Positions 25,110 through 34,712 of a stretch of 64,000 bases of DNA are shown piece after piece (position 1 is the stretch's first letter; every line of letters starts with the position of its first letter). Position numbers and translations under genes: made by a program. The notes under the pieces are model-generated. The model had not been told where the DNA came from and made no database searches. It saw only the letters and a list, made by a program, of their open reading frames with translations. The DNA is taken from the NCBI GenBank assembly GCA_002729885.1, contig PBUB01000031.1, forward strand, positions 1 to 64,000. The letters are read 5' to 3'. Source of the stretch: Spirochaetaceae bacterium. Lineage in GTDB: Bacteria > Spirochaetota > Leptospiria > Leptospirales > Leptonemataceae.

Positions 25110-26252
25110 ATGCCCATGTCCGGACCTGACATTCCCATTTCTCCGGCTGACCTGGGCTTTTTGCCGCCGGTTTTGCGCGGCGCTATCAAAACCCTGGCTT
25201 CTGATTTCCATGTTACGGAAATCCCTGCCTATGAAGCCTCTGGTAACGGTCAGTACCTGTATTTCAAGATTCGCAGATCCAATCTAAACACAAAGGAAGT
25301 GCTGCAAATTCTAGCACGTCTGTTTTCTCTTCCAGAAGGGGAAGTGGGCTATGCAGGCCTGAAAGACAGGAATGCAGTATGCACTCAGTTATTTTCCGTT
25401 CCAATTTTCCGCATTCCAGGTATTTCTCCTGATTCCAGTTCCGCCGCTGTTATAGAAAAGGAGATTCACAACCAGTGGAAGAATCTGGACGGAGAACTGG
25501 AACTACTGGAAATACTCAGACATGAAAATTCGCTGCGAAGAGGACACCTGGCCGGAAATAGATTTTCCATATTAGTTCGCGATCTTGGTCCGGCTGCTGA
25601 TTCAGCCGGCAATCTGGATTCAAAAGCCGGCTCTATACAGGAACTGCTTCAGTCCGCAGCTTCGCACTGGATGGAAAAGGGCATGATCAATCTCTATGGC
25701 CCCCAGCGATTCGGAAAAGAAGGAAGCACCTTGCAGCAGGGACTGTCTTTTATGGATGGAAAGAAGGCCAGGAAGTGGCTTCTGGATCTGGGCGTATCGG
25801 CCGTTCAAAGTTATGCTTTCAATTATTATCTTCGTCTTCGCAATGAGCAGGGTAAGCTATTCGACTTGCTGGATGGTGATCTGGCGGTGAAATCGGAGTC
25901 CGGAGGTATATTCAAAGTGCCGGTGGCGGACCAGGAATCCTCCAGGATGTCAAGTGGAGAGATTAGCTACACAGGGCCTATGTTCGGAAAGAAGATGCGA
26001 AGCCCGGAAGGGCCATCCCTGCAGCTGGAGATGGATACACTTTCGTATCTTGGTAAAACGGAAGAAGACTTCAAAAAGATGAAAGTTCCCGGGGCCAGAA
26101 GAGCTGGAATTATTCCCTTGCATGATCTGGAGCTGGAATGGGAAACCGATGAGTCCGTTTGGATGAAATTCAGCTTGCCGGCTGGATCCTATGCTACTGT
26201 AGCCATAAGTCATCTAATTCAACTGGAGGAAAACTCTGAGCGAAGTCTATAG
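25110..26252 (+). CDS. truD: tRNA pseudouridine(13) synthase TruD
   Basis: A 380-residue pseudouridine synthase of the TruD family. The catalytic motif YAGLKDRNAV contains Asp86. Later motifs are RRGHLAGNRFSI, NLYGPQRFG and LSAVQSY-type sequence GVSAVQSYAFNYYL. The TruD insertion domain accounts for the middle. It isomerises U13 in tRNA(Glu). The start is ATG 25110, with another ATG two codons later. Its last 17 bases overlap the next small ORF if that uses the CTG described there. Confidence 0.95.
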   Translation: MPMSGPDIPISPADLGFLPPVLRGAIKTLASDFHVTEIPAYEASGNGQYLYFKIRRSNLNTKEVLQILARLFSLPEGEVGYAGLKDRNAVCTQLFSVPIFRIPGISPDSSSAAVIEKEIHNQWKNLDGELELLEILRHENSLRRGHLAGNRFSILVRDLGPAADSAGNLDSKAGSIQELLQSAASHWMEKGMINLYGPQRFGKEGSTLQQGLSFMDGKKARKWLLDLGVSAVQSYAFNYYLRLRNEQGKLFDLLDGDLAVKSESGGIFKVPVADQESSRMSSGEISYTGPMFGKKMRSPEGPSLQLEMDTLSYLGKTEEDFKKMKVPGARRAGIIPLHDLELEWETDESVWMKFSLPAGSYATVAISHLIQLEENSERSL

Positions 26253-26673
26253 ACATTTTTCGCGGCTGGATGAGTGGAAGGAATATCGCTTCGGTTTCTC
26301 TGGAACCGGAGTGCACGGTCTTCCCTGGTACTCCGGACGTTCGGTGCAAATCCTGGGGCTACCTGAATCCGAAGGTATTCGCTTTCGACTGACTTTTTCC
26401 GGTCGTTCGGATCATAGCCCGGAATCATCCGGAAGCTGGGAGCGAAAGCCCGGAGCTGCTCTTTGGCTCAGTTGCGATGACCGCCAGGCCACCTTTGAGC
26501 CAGATTTCTTGAGTGTTCAGGGATCTGTGTCCATGCGTATTCAGGCTCTGGGTGAAAAAACCATCTATCTTGATTTACACCAGGAAGGTGCATTGCTTTT
26601 TTCGGGCAAGGCGCATCGTAGCTTCTGGGCTCTGCGAATGAAATTTATGCCTCGCTCTTTGAGCGGTAAGTAG
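26236..26673 (+). CDS. small unknown protein, possible CTG start overlapping truD
   Basis: A 145-residue reading I do not recognise. In-frame ATG, GTG or TTG is absent until GTG 26311. However, a good Shine-Dalgarno (GGAGGA, 26225-26230) sits five bases before a CTG at 26236, inside the end of truD, and the sequence from there (SEVYRHFSRLDEWKEYRFGFSGTG) reads as normal protein. An upstream stop at 26215 rules out a longer reading. If GTG 26311 is used the product is 120 residues. The C-terminal half is beta-rich (SVSMRIQALG, IYLDLHQEGALLFSGKA) with aromatic residues. No signal peptide. Confidence 0.6.
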   Translation: MSEVYRHFSRLDEWKEYRFGFSGTGVHGLPWYSGRSVQILGLPESEGIRFRLTFSGRSDHSPESSGSWERKPGAALWLSCDDRQATFEPDFLSVQGSVSMRIQALGEKTIYLDLHQEGALLFSGKAHRSFWALRMKFMPRSLSGK

Positions 26674-26708
26674 CGTCGAATTAGATTAACCCGGAAAGGA
26701 ATAGAATC

Positions 26709-27650
26709 ATGTCAGAAAAGACATCCAGAAACGGCATTGGAACCCTGCTGGGCCTGGTGGCTTCTGCAGCCGGCTTCGGTCTGGCTGCCAGCGCCGGTCT
26801 GGCCGCCTGGACCGTTCACAGCATTCATCAACGAAAAAAGAAGGACCTTCTGGATGATTACTTCATCACTCCTTTTGAGCTGGATGTTCCCCATGAGGAT
26901 GTAAGATTCGTAACTGCAGATCATGTAGTTCTGAAGGGCTGGTGGTTTCCGGTGGACGGCAGTGATCGCACGGTGGTGGCTATGACCGGTCGTCATGGAA
27001 GAAAGGATGATTTGATCGGAATCGGTACAGGCCTCTGGAAAAGAGGCTACAATGTTTTAATTTTCGATTATCGTGCCCGCGGAGAAAGCGAAGATTCTGC
27101 TGCTTCTATTGGCTATTTTGAGTACGCGGATGCGGAAGCAGCCCTGGACTATGCGATGAAACGTGTGGTGGACCGGGAAAGTACCTGCCGACCGGCTTTG
27201 CTGGGCTATTCTATGGGAGGCGCCATCGCTCTTCAACTGGCTGCGCTTCGACCGGAAGTGGAAACAGTGGTGGCGGATTGTCCTTTTGCCAATCTTAAAG
27301 ATCTGGTATCGGTTCGTTTACAGGAGCGCCTGGTTCCTGCTCGTTATCTGATGCCGGCCATCGACTTTTTGAATCGGGCCATCTATAACTACAGTCTGGA
27401 CGATGTTAGTCCTCTTCGTTTCATCGGTCGTATTGCCCCCAGGCCTTTGCTTCTTATCCATGCCGAAAAGGACCGAATCATACCTGTAGAAGATAGTCTC
27501 AAATTGTATGAAGCTGCATCCGAGCCCAAAGAGCTATGGATTGAACAGGACGCAGACCATTGCGGTGCCTACTTCAAGGATCGAGAGATTTATATCAAAC
27601 GGGTGTCCGATTATATGGACAATGTATTTGCCGGGAAGTATTTCCATTGA
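26709..27650 (+). CDS. alpha/beta hydrolase, membrane-anchored
   Basis: A 313-residue protein with an N-terminal hydrophobic, glycine- and alanine-rich helix (about 11-37). The hydrolase domain follows, with nucleophile motif GYSMGGA, a FDYRARGESE strand-turn, and AEKDRIIP and ADHC near the C-terminus for the acid and histidine. This is the BAAT/YqkD-like arrangement. Substrate is unknown. AAAGGAA precedes the ATG. Its TGA overlaps the TTG start of a second hydrolase, so the two form a coupled pair. Confidence 0.88.
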   Translation: MSEKTSRNGIGTLLGLVASAAGFGLAASAGLAAWTVHSIHQRKKKDLLDDYFITPFELDVPHEDVRFVTADHVVLKGWWFPVDGSDRTVVAMTGRHGRKDDLIGIGTGLWKRGYNVLIFDYRARGESEDSAASIGYFEYADAEAALDYAMKRVVDRESTCRPALLGYSMGGAIALQLAALRPEVETVVADCPFANLKDLVSVRLQERLVPARYLMPAIDFLNRAIYNYSLDDVSPLRFIGRIAPRPLLLIHAEKDRIIPVEDSLKLYEAASEPKELWIEQDADHCGAYFKDREIYIKRVSDYMDNVFAGKYFH

Positions 27651-28432
27651 GCCGTCCTCGCACTCACTGGGTTTTTCTTAGAGGCCTGGGGCGTCAGAGC
27701 GGGCACTGGCATCGCTTTCGTCATCTCCTGGAAAAGGATGCTCGCTATCCCTTCAACGGTTCATTGCATTTTCCGGATCTGGCCGGCACCGGCATGCGAA
27801 ACCAGGAAAAAAGTCCTGCCACCATACCTGAAATCACAGAGGACCTTAGATCCAGAACAGTGGTTTCGCTCCCTCAGAATGAAGTCCGATGTCTATTTGC
27901 CATTTCCCTGGGCGGTATGGTTGCTCTGGACTGGCTGCATCGCCATCCGGGTGACTTTGATTATGCATTTATTGTAAACTCCAGCGCGAAAGGATTGAGC
28001 CCCTGGTATCATAGAATGCAGCCGGCTGCTGCCCTGGATCTACTACGTGCCATCGGCAGTGGCCTCATTCAGAAAAACACAGATCGCATGGAAAGTCGGG
28101 TATTCTCGAGAAGTTGCAACTTCGAGAATAAAGAGGCTGTGGCCCACTGGATCCGATTGCAGAAGCAGTATCCTGTGCGAATCTCCAACTTTGGCCGGCA
28201 GCTTTTTGCGGCCATGCGATTTAGTCCGCCGGACGCAGATTTTGAAGCTCCCATATTCCTTGTTTCCAGAAATGATCGCCTGGTAGATCCGCGGTGTAGC
28301 GATACACTTTTTGAGAAATATGGTCGGGCCGGGCGCTACTTTGTCCATCCAGGGGCCGGTCATGATCTGACCACCGATGATCCGGAAGGGACCCTGGATT
28401 TCCTCAGACGCTATTTAACCGCTCCCCGGTAA
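27647..28432 (+). CDS. alpha/beta hydrolase, cytosolic
   Basis: A 261-residue hydrolase with a LRGLGRQSGHW oxyanion region, the nucleophile elbow F-A-I-S-L-G-G-M, an S-R-N-D-R-L-V-D acid segment and GAGHDLTTDDP for the catalytic histidine. No signal or anchor. The layout is similar to BioH and other small esterases, but nothing ties it to biotin. The TTG at 27647 is chosen: it overlaps the upstream TGA in TTGA, and CCGGGAAG lies before it. The open frame continues back to 27560, inside the upstream gene, and that extra part is not protein-like. Confidence 0.85.
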   Translation: MSRPRTHWVFLRGLGRQSGHWHRFRHLLEKDARYPFNGSLHFPDLAGTGMRNQEKSPATIPEITEDLRSRTVVSLPQNEVRCLFAISLGGMVALDWLHRHPGDFDYAFIVNSSAKGLSPWYHRMQPAAALDLLRAIGSGLIQKNTDRMESRVFSRSCNFENKEAVAHWIRLQKQYPVRISNFGRQLFAAMRFSPPDADFEAPIFLVSRNDRLVDPRCSDTLFEKYGRAGRYFVHPGAGHDLTTDDPEGTLDFLRRYLTAPR

Positions 28433-28609
28433 TCCGAAACGGGTATATAACAGGTCCTGGTCCTGGGTCCGTTAGAAGCGTATTGGGATATTCTACACCG
28501 TTTTTCTGAAATCAATTCTGGAATGGATGCAGTGTGCGGCCGGGGTTCTGTTGCCGGAGCTCCTTTCGGCAAAGGGTACCGTCTATGATAATGATCTCGA
28601 TGACATCGG

Positions 28610-29620
28610 CTATTTTTTAGAAGCCTGGGCCAGAGGGGCCAGGGCCCAGTCCTTTTCTTTTGTAAGCGCCGTGCGAAATAGATCTCGCAGAAACTTACGA
28701 TATCGTTCGATGGTTTCCTTTTTTCTGGGACTGTCTGGATTGAAAATGCTCTTTCTGTTAAAGATCCGGCCTGGCTTCTCTTTTAGATCGCTCCAGGTAC
28801 CTACTTCCAGGGTCAATGGCAGGAATCGGGATTTCCATTTCTTTTCTTTCTCATGGAGCTTCCAGTAATGATCGTAGAATAGATCCCAGAGATCTCCATG
28901 GGTGGTATAGGATTCGCTCTGCGGTCCAAAGTTAAGCTGGCTGTGCCCGGCCTGTATTTTGAAGAATCGGCCCATGGCCTGAAACAGAGCATCGTCGCGG
29001 CAGGGTTTCTTTGTGCCCGCGTAGGGCCACCAAACATGATCCACAGAACCAAAGCCGGAATGAACATCGATCACAGGAATGAGACGGTCCTTTACCTGAA
29101 AAAAAGAATCGTAAACGAATCTATACAGTGTTCGGGATTCGGGTTCCAGGGACTTGCCGCGAAAGTAAGGAAGCCGGTTGCTTAGCGTCTGCCCTCCAAA
29201 GAAAGGCATGGATTTCTCGGCTTCGATTCCGGAGTTTCGCATAAGATCCACACCTGCAGGATTGGATCTACGCCGTAGCGCTACGCCCCCTGGATTTACC
29301 ATGGGCAAAGCCTGAATTCCGATCTTGCCTTTTTGAAGTTCTGGAAAGAATTCTGAATTGCTTAAACAGTGATACAGGAAGTCCAGAAGTATGCGAACGC
29401 CAATAGTTTCCAGGCCATGCACACCGGCCACAATACCTACAGGATTCTTTTTTAGAGCAGCCGGAGTGCCGATGCTCAAACCATAAATGGGGAAGCGAAA
29501 TCCGTTTTCGGTCTTTCGGGAGAACCCGTACTGATGGATGGACACCAGCTTCTCATCCATCCGGGCAATTTCCAGGATTCTTTTTTCGAATCTATGTAAA
29601 CGGCGTAAGCCTCGAAGCAT
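28610..29620 (-). CDS. M14-type zinc carboxypeptidase-like protein
   Basis: A 336-residue protein. The zinc motif H-x-x-E appears in VAGVHGLETIG, and the third ligand histidine in IDVHSGFG. The catalytic glutamate is in PLTLEVGTW. An RNSG segment is consistent with the arginine/asparagine substrate pocket. This is the M14 (DUF2817 or succinylglutamate-desuccinylase-like) arrangement. There is no signal peptide, so it would be cytosolic. Substrate could be a peptide or an amidated metabolite. It lies 33 bases downstream of the S41 protease gene on the same strand, so the pair may work together on peptides. Confidence 0.85.
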   Translation of the reverse strand: MLRGLRRLHRFEKRILEIARMDEKLVSIHQYGFSRKTENGFRFPIYGLSIGTPAALKKNPVGIVAGVHGLETIGVRILLDFLYHCLSNSEFFPELQKGKIGIQALPMVNPGGVALRRRSNPAGVDLMRNSGIEAEKSMPFFGGQTLSNRLPYFRGKSLEPESRTLYRFVYDSFFQVKDRLIPVIDVHSGFGSVDHVWWPYAGTKKPCRDDALFQAMGRFFKIQAGHSQLNFGPQSESYTTHGDLWDLFYDHYWKLHEKEKKWKSRFLPLTLEVGTWSDLKEKPGRIFNRKSIFNPDSPRKKETIERYRKFLRDLFRTALTKEKDWALAPLAQASKK

Positions 29621-29653
29621 TCTGAGTGAAGAAACTCAAAATGCTCTCTGGTG

Positions 29654-31471
29654 TCAGTCCTTTTCCTGAATCATGGCCTTTAGATAGGGCAATGCACGTT
29701 GCAGCATATAGTCCGGGCGAACTGCATCGTTTTCATGCTCTTTCAGGTATTTCTCTGCCTGCTTTGGATTTACTTTCTTCTTTAGAGATTCTACCCACTT
29801 TTCTCTTTGAGGATTGGGATCTTTCTGAGCCAGCTCCGGCAGATGATGCCACATATCCTCTTCGCGGAATCGAAGCGGGAATTCTCCATCTTTTTGATCG
29901 GAGATGCGAATGTCCGGTTGAACTCCATGAACCTGTACGGTGTAGCCGTTAGGAGCGTAGTATCGTGCAATGGTTAACTTCACCAGGTAGCGGCTACTGT
30001 TGGTTTCCAGCGGCTGAATCTGTTGTACCGTGGCTTTTCCGAAGGTGCGATCCCCTACAATCAGTGCTCTTTGATAATCCTGGAGAGCAGAAGCCATAAT
30101 CTCGCTGGCGCTGGCAGAACCTGCATCCACCAGAACCATAATGGGAAGTTTGTCGGGCACAATGGGGTAACCATCGCTTTCCAGTTCCCTGCTGTTACGG
30201 TTAGATTTCAAAGAGGTTACAATTCGCTCTTCTTCCATAAAGAGACCGGTGACTCGCACAGCTTCGCCCAGATCTCCTCCCGGATTGTTTCTCAGATCGA
30301 TGATCAGACCTGCAGGATCACCACCCGCTGCCTTCTTGATATCCTCGTAGGCCTCTCGCACCATCTCTGTGATGGGCGTTTCATGAAACAAAAAGGAGCG
30401 AATATGGATGATTCCAATATTGTGATCTTTCAAATAGGTGGAATCTACTGCCTTTCGCTCAATTACATCTCTTTCGATCTTGATTTCTCTGGTGGTAAGA
30501 TCCGTGGGTCGATCCACTTCCAGAGAAACTACAGTACCCCTGGGTCCTCTGATGCGTTTTACCACTTCTCGGAGGGAAAGATTGGAAATGCTTTTTCCAT
30601 CTACTTTACGAATGATATCTCCTGCTTTCAGGCCCGAGCGAAGCGCCGGAGACCCGGGAAAGGGAGTTTCCACGATAACATCCTCTTCATCGCCGCCTCT
30701 TAGAATAGCGCCAATTCCTTCGAAGGTGGCATCCTCGGATTCTTTGCGAATCTTTTCCCAGACCTTGCTATCCAGGAGATCTGCATGAGGATCAAAGCTT
30801 TTCAGAAAGCCCCGGGCTGCCTGAAAATAGTAGTAGTTCATGGTGGGAGGACCGGAAGGCTTTTCTTCTTCTGAATCCTCGTCCTCTGTATTGCTGGCTG
30901 TAGGAGAGGTTCCGAACCGCAGTCGGTTATCCTGAATCCAGCTCATGACCTTTGTGAAATCCTGGCCATCGAAGCCGGTGGCATCCCACATCTCATCCAG
31001 AACCTTGCGCTGAAGCTGTTGCTTTTCCTTTAGCTGACGGGCTTCTTTCTGCCTTTGATCCTCGCTCAGGCCTTCCCATTTCTTTTTCTGGATGGCATCT
31101 CTCTTATTTTTTACCTCTTCCAGCTTTGAGGCATCAATTTGAAATAGAACGTATTTATCTGTCCAGGGCAGTTTCAGTACCTGGCCTGGCATTACGATTC
31201 CAAACGGTGAGAATTCCTTTCTGCGGTCCAGGTAGGAAGCGGGCAGAAGCTCCAGAGGAGCGGGCATGGAACCGATGGCCGTGCGGGCCGCATCCACATA
31301 ACCTCGTTCCTGATCTATGGAACGCCGATCCAGGTAATTCAGCTGTGCGTAGGTAAGTACACGACTGAAATCCGCAGGACCAAAATCCCCGGGAACGGCC
31401 TGAAGGTTGCCCGGAAGGACAAATGTCAGAGTGAGTAATAGAAGAACTGTTTTACAGAATTTTGCCATCAT
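29654..31471 (-). CDS. S41 C-terminal-processing protease with PDZ domain
   Basis: A 605-residue exported protease. A signal peptide (ends LQAVPG) is followed by a helical N-terminal domain with a Lys/Gln-rich coiled coil (120-160) and an acidic Ser/Glu linker (about 193-206). The PDZ domain spans roughly 247-335. The catalytic core carries Ser454 in GSASASEI and Lys479 in GDRTFGKATVQ, the Ser/Lys dyad of CtpA/Prc. These enzymes clip or degrade periplasmic proteins. The start ATG follows GGAG by seven bases. The C-terminal 70 residues are charged and helical. Length fits Prc-like rather than the shorter CtpA type. Confidence 0.95.
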   Translation of the reverse strand: MMAKFCKTVLLLLTLTFVLPGNLQAVPGDFGPADFSRVLTYAQLNYLDRRSIDQERGYVDAARTAIGSMPAPLELLPASYLDRRKEFSPFGIVMPGQVLKLPWTDKYVLFQIDASKLEEVKNKRDAIQKKKWEGLSEDQRQKEARQLKEKQQLQRKVLDEMWDATGFDGQDFTKVMSWIQDNRLRFGTSPTASNTEDEDSEEEKPSGPPTMNYYYFQAARGFLKSFDPHADLLDSKVWEKIRKESEDATFEGIGAILRGGDEEDVIVETPFPGSPALRSGLKAGDIIRKVDGKSISNLSLREVVKRIRGPRGTVVSLEVDRPTDLTTREIKIERDVIERKAVDSTYLKDHNIGIIHIRSFLFHETPITEMVREAYEDIKKAAGGDPAGLIIDLRNNPGGDLGEAVRVTGLFMEEERIVTSLKSNRNSRELESDGYPIVPDKLPIMVLVDAGSASASEIMASALQDYQRALIVGDRTFGKATVQQIQPLETNSSRYLVKLTIARYYAPNGYTVQVHGVQPDIRISDQKDGEFPLRFREEDMWHHLPELAQKDPNPQREKWVESLKKKVNPKQAEKYLKEHENDAVRPDYMLQRALPYLKAMIQEKD

Positions 31472-31683
31472 GGTCAGGCTCCAATGTACAGACGTGGCCG
31501 GTAGGCTGTCAGTTGTATTTTTCCCGGCGGCGGTGCTACTGCATTGGACTGTAAAAAAGCAGATCCGGTTCCAGGATTTCGCCCGGAGCCGGGTTCTTTC
31601 GCAGAATCCATAGAAATGCGCTGGCCTGGCCCGGATTTTAAAAAAGGGTCGACGGAGGGAGGCCCGGCCCTGGTCTTTCCGTA

Positions 31684-32757
31684 ATGATTCGATCGACCAA
31701 AAATGTACTTATTCTTGCCACAATTCTGTCTCTTCTGTCCTGCCAGGGCGGAGAAAAGCAGACTCTTTCCCCGGAAAAACAGAAGGAACTCTTCAATCAG
31801 ACCAATCAGGAAGATCTGAAGCCCACCATCTGGGATACCGGAGACACCACCATAACCAATGAAGATAGACTGGATCTATTTGAACCTCATGTCAGGGATC
31901 GAGGTGGTGCCTATGTTGGAGTCGGTTCCACGCAGAATTTCACTCTGGCTGCCTGGGCCAAATCTGAATGGATCTGGCTCATGGACTTCACCCGCGTTGT
32001 GGTGGCTACCAACAAGATTCATATTGCTTTTCTTCAGGAATGTCCTACCCCGGAAGAATTTCGCAAGCTCTGGGAACCAGGTTCAAAAGCCAGAGCTCTG
32101 GAAGTGATCAAGAAACATTACGAAGGCCAGCCGGATTATGATCTGATTCGCAAAGCATGGAGCATTTCCGGTCCGTTCCAGCGAAAGAGGTTTCGCTACG
32201 ACGATGTAATCCATAAGAAATTCAATTTCCATGGATGGCTGAACAGCAAAGAAACCTACGATCATATTCGCGGCCTGGCTTTGAAAGGTCGTATCCAGGC
32301 CGTGCGCGGAGATCTAAAAGGACCCATCACTGTTAAGTCCATTGCGGAGCAGGCCAAAAAGATGGGCATCGTATTTCGCATGGTTTATTACTCCAACGCC
32401 GAAGAATATTTCCCTCTGGGCGATGATTTTCGCAGCAACTGGACATCCATTCCCGTAGATGACAAATCTTTGATTGTACGCACAATCTCTGTGTATCGTG
32501 GAGAATTGCCCTGGGCCCCGGGTTCAGAGCTATCCACCGATCGTGGATTCCATTATGTTCTACAGAGCGCTCCTCATTTCCAGAAATGGCTGAACGTAGG
32601 CAAAGAAGGCCTGAGAATCGAAGATATTGTTCGCACCGGAAATACTGATAAAGAAAAGGGAATTACGCTTATTGAGGCGGGAACGCCTATCCCGGAAAAG
32701 TTCAAAGCGGCCCCGGCGCCAGAAAAAGCTGAATCGGCGGAGCCTGCAGAGAATTAA
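31684..32757 (+). CDS. lipoprotein of a Leptospira-type family
   Basis: A 357-residue lipoprotein (lipobox LLSC, Cys at about 20). The mature part begins with charged, low-complexity sequence, then a domain with YVGVGSTQNFTLAAWAKSEWIWLMDF, which resembles the start of a Rossmann-like methyltransferase fold as seen in LIC_10091-type Leptospira proteins. The C-terminus is Pro/Ala/Glu-rich (APAPEKAESAEPAEN). I recall this family only loosely and no activity is known. The next lipoprotein starts three bases after its stop, so the two are co-transcribed. Confidence 0.72.
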   Translation: MIRSTKNVLILATILSLLSCQGGEKQTLSPEKQKELFNQTNQEDLKPTIWDTGDTTITNEDRLDLFEPHVRDRGGAYVGVGSTQNFTLAAWAKSEWIWLMDFTRVVVATNKIHIAFLQECPTPEEFRKLWEPGSKARALEVIKKHYEGQPDYDLIRKAWSISGPFQRKRFRYDDVIHKKFNFHGWLNSKETYDHIRGLALKGRIQAVRGDLKGPITVKSIAEQAKKMGIVFRMVYYSNAEEYFPLGDDFRSNWTSIPVDDKSLIVRTISVYRGELPWAPGSELSTDRGFHYVLQSAPHFQKWLNVGKEGLRIEDIVRTGNTDKEKGITLIEAGTPIPEKFKAAPAPEKAESAEPAEN

Positions 32758-32760
32758 TAC

Positions 32761-33876
32761 ATGGCTTTTTCAGCACATATGCGAAATGTAGCAGCTCTGA
32801 TTCTTGTGGCGCTCATGGCGGCTTGCACCGGAGCCTCCACAAAGGAAGATAGCCGGCAGAAGGCCGATGAGATTCCTGCAAACTACACAGTTCAGCTGAA
32901 ATTTATCAAGCGAATCAAAACCGATGCACAGCCCAAGCAGGTATGCCTGCATCCAGATAGAAATGAATTCTATGTTGTGAATCTGAACAATGGAGGAGGG
33001 GCTCTGACGAAGAAGCTGGGCCCTGGCACCCTGCAGATCTTTTCTCTGGACACGTTTGAGCTGCTACATGAGGAACCGGCTCGCACCGCTGTAGAATGCT
33101 TTATCGTAGGTAAGGACCGACTCCTCTATTCCGATATGTTTCGCGATGAAGTGGTATATTTTGATCTGTCCACTCGAAAGGTTCTGGCTCGAAGTCCCAT
33201 AAAACCGGATTCTATCCGCAACTTTGCAGGCACTGAATATCGCTTCATGCCCAAAATCATCGAGCCTGTGTCCGATTCTGAAGCCCTGGTAACACTGTGG
33301 CTGGGCGGCATGGCTCGCATCGATTTCAAGCAGGGCAAGCTTATCAAACATTTTGAGAAATTTTGTGCTCTTCCTCGAGGTATTCTCCCTGTGCCTGGTA
33401 GCACGGATGTTTATATCATGTGCTACGGAGTCCCTCATGGACCGGGGGAAATAGTTCGCTTCGATGTGCAGAAAGGAGAGGTAACCTCCAGGATTCGCAC
33501 CGGAGGATCTCCCAGGCATGTGGTACCCCTGAAAGATGGTACTGCATTAATAAGCAATTTGAACTCTGGAGAGATCTATCATTTTGATCCTTCCACGGCG
33601 CAATTCATTCATAAGATGTTTCTGGGTGGGGGGATCAATACCATCGACATCGATCCTTCCGGTCGATTCCTGTTTATTTCTCAGAGAGAACTGGATCTGG
33701 TTTCGGTAATCGACATCAAAACCTGGAAGGTGGTGCTCAAGCAAAAGGTAGGGGACTATCCCACCGGCCTGGATGTTTCCTATGATGGGCGCTATATGGC
33801 TGTGACCAACTTTCATGAATCCAGCCTGGATCTGTTCGAAATCCAGTACGTTCCGGCTTCAGACGAACCCCGATAG
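32761..33876 (+). CDS. beta-propeller lipoprotein (YncE/YVTN-like)
   Basis: A 371-residue lipoprotein with lipobox LMAAC (Cys at about 22). The mature part is a series of about 40-residue repeats, for example VCLHPDRNEFYVVNLNNG, HVVPLKDGTALISNLNSGEIYHFD, TIDIDPSGRFLFISQRELDLVSVIDIKTWK and GLDVSYDGRYMAVTNFHESSLDLFEI. These are YVTN/NHL-type propeller blades. It is likely a surface or periplasmic binding scaffold. It directly follows the preceding lipoprotein gene. A start at the ATG six codons later (32779) would also give a signal peptide. Confidence 0.88.
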   Translation: MAFSAHMRNVAALILVALMAACTGASTKEDSRQKADEIPANYTVQLKFIKRIKTDAQPKQVCLHPDRNEFYVVNLNNGGGALTKKLGPGTLQIFSLDTFELLHEEPARTAVECFIVGKDRLLYSDMFRDEVVYFDLSTRKVLARSPIKPDSIRNFAGTEYRFMPKIIEPVSDSEALVTLWLGGMARIDFKQGKLIKHFEKFCALPRGILPVPGSTDVYIMCYGVPHGPGEIVRFDVQKGEVTSRIRTGGSPRHVVPLKDGTALISNLNSGEIYHFDPSTAQFIHKMFLGGGINTIDIDPSGRFLFISQRELDLVSVIDIKTWKVVLKQKVGDYPTGLDVSYDGRYMAVTNFHESSLDLFEIQYVPASDEPR

Positions 33877-34079
33877 AAGGCAGACTCCAGTCCTTCCTGT
33901 TGAATATTTTGAGCTTTTCAGAAAATACTGATCTACTCTTTTGATTCCGGCACAAATCCGATTCACTTACACTTAGCATACCCTACTTCTCATACTCTAT
34001 AGAAAAAAAGGGCAACCGAATCCTGGAATCGTTAGTCTATTAGACCGCCCGGGGCAGATCCAGGGGGGGCTATTGCATC

Positions 34080-34703
34080 ATGAAACACAGGGGAAATTTG
34101 ATTTTCGCAGTTCTGGTCGCTTTGATAGGTTTTCCTGCCTGCGTTCAGTTCCAGGCCACCGAGCCAAGACCACTGCTTCCAGGATCGGAAGTACAGGGAT
34201 GCGAATTACCTGCCATGGAGCCCGAATTCGTAAATTTCCACATGGCGGACTGGCCAGATGCACGTGCCACCATCCTGGAGGAGTTAGAATCCAGACCCGC
34301 CTTGCTGCCCATTGCAGATGGGAACATGCGGCTTAGAATCGTCATTCAGGGATTCCCCACAGGAAAGCACCATGCAGACTTTATGGAAGGGGATCCATTT
34401 GCTTTTACCTGGAGAAGGCTGAGTCAGCTTGCCTTTCGCTGGAGCTTTGGGATCATTCCTATCTATGAGCCCAGAGAGAGGATTATCAGTTTTGAAGTGT
34501 GGGATGGTCAACGGAAGCTCAGGCAGTATACCTACGTGAATCGATATCATGTCCTGGTAGGCCTTCCGGCTATCCTGGCAGCTCCTTTTGTGGATTCTCG
34601 AAGCATTGAAGAAGAAGCGAAAGCTGCCACAGCCTACTTCCTGGAGGATGCATGTTTGCATCCAGTTTATGCCCTGGGAACCGATGGCGAGGATCTCCAA
34701 TAA
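34080..34703 (+). CDS. lipoprotein of unknown function (first of tandem pair)
   Basis: A 207-residue lipoprotein (lipobox FPAC, Cys at about 21). A domain with RLRIVIQGFPTGK, TWRRLSQLAFRWSFGIIPIYEPRERIISFEVWDG, a hydrophobic VLVGLPAILAAPF and a final helix with a Cys (EDACLHPVY). The next gene has the same layout: polar N-terminus, a basic/hydrophobic segment, a hydrophobic segment, and a terminal helix. They look like diverged paralogues. I do not recognise the family. AGGGGGG lies 14 bases before the ATG, rather far for a Shine-Dalgarno. Confidence 0.75.
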   Translation: MKHRGNLIFAVLVALIGFPACVQFQATEPRPLLPGSEVQGCELPAMEPEFVNFHMADWPDARATILEELESRPALLPIADGNMRLRIVIQGFPTGKHHADFMEGDPFAFTWRRLSQLAFRWSFGIIPIYEPRERIISFEVWDGQRKLRQYTYVNRYHVLVGLPAILAAPFVDSRSIEEEAKAATAYFLEDACLHPVYALGTDGEDLQ

Positions 34704-34712
34704 GGATTGGCT

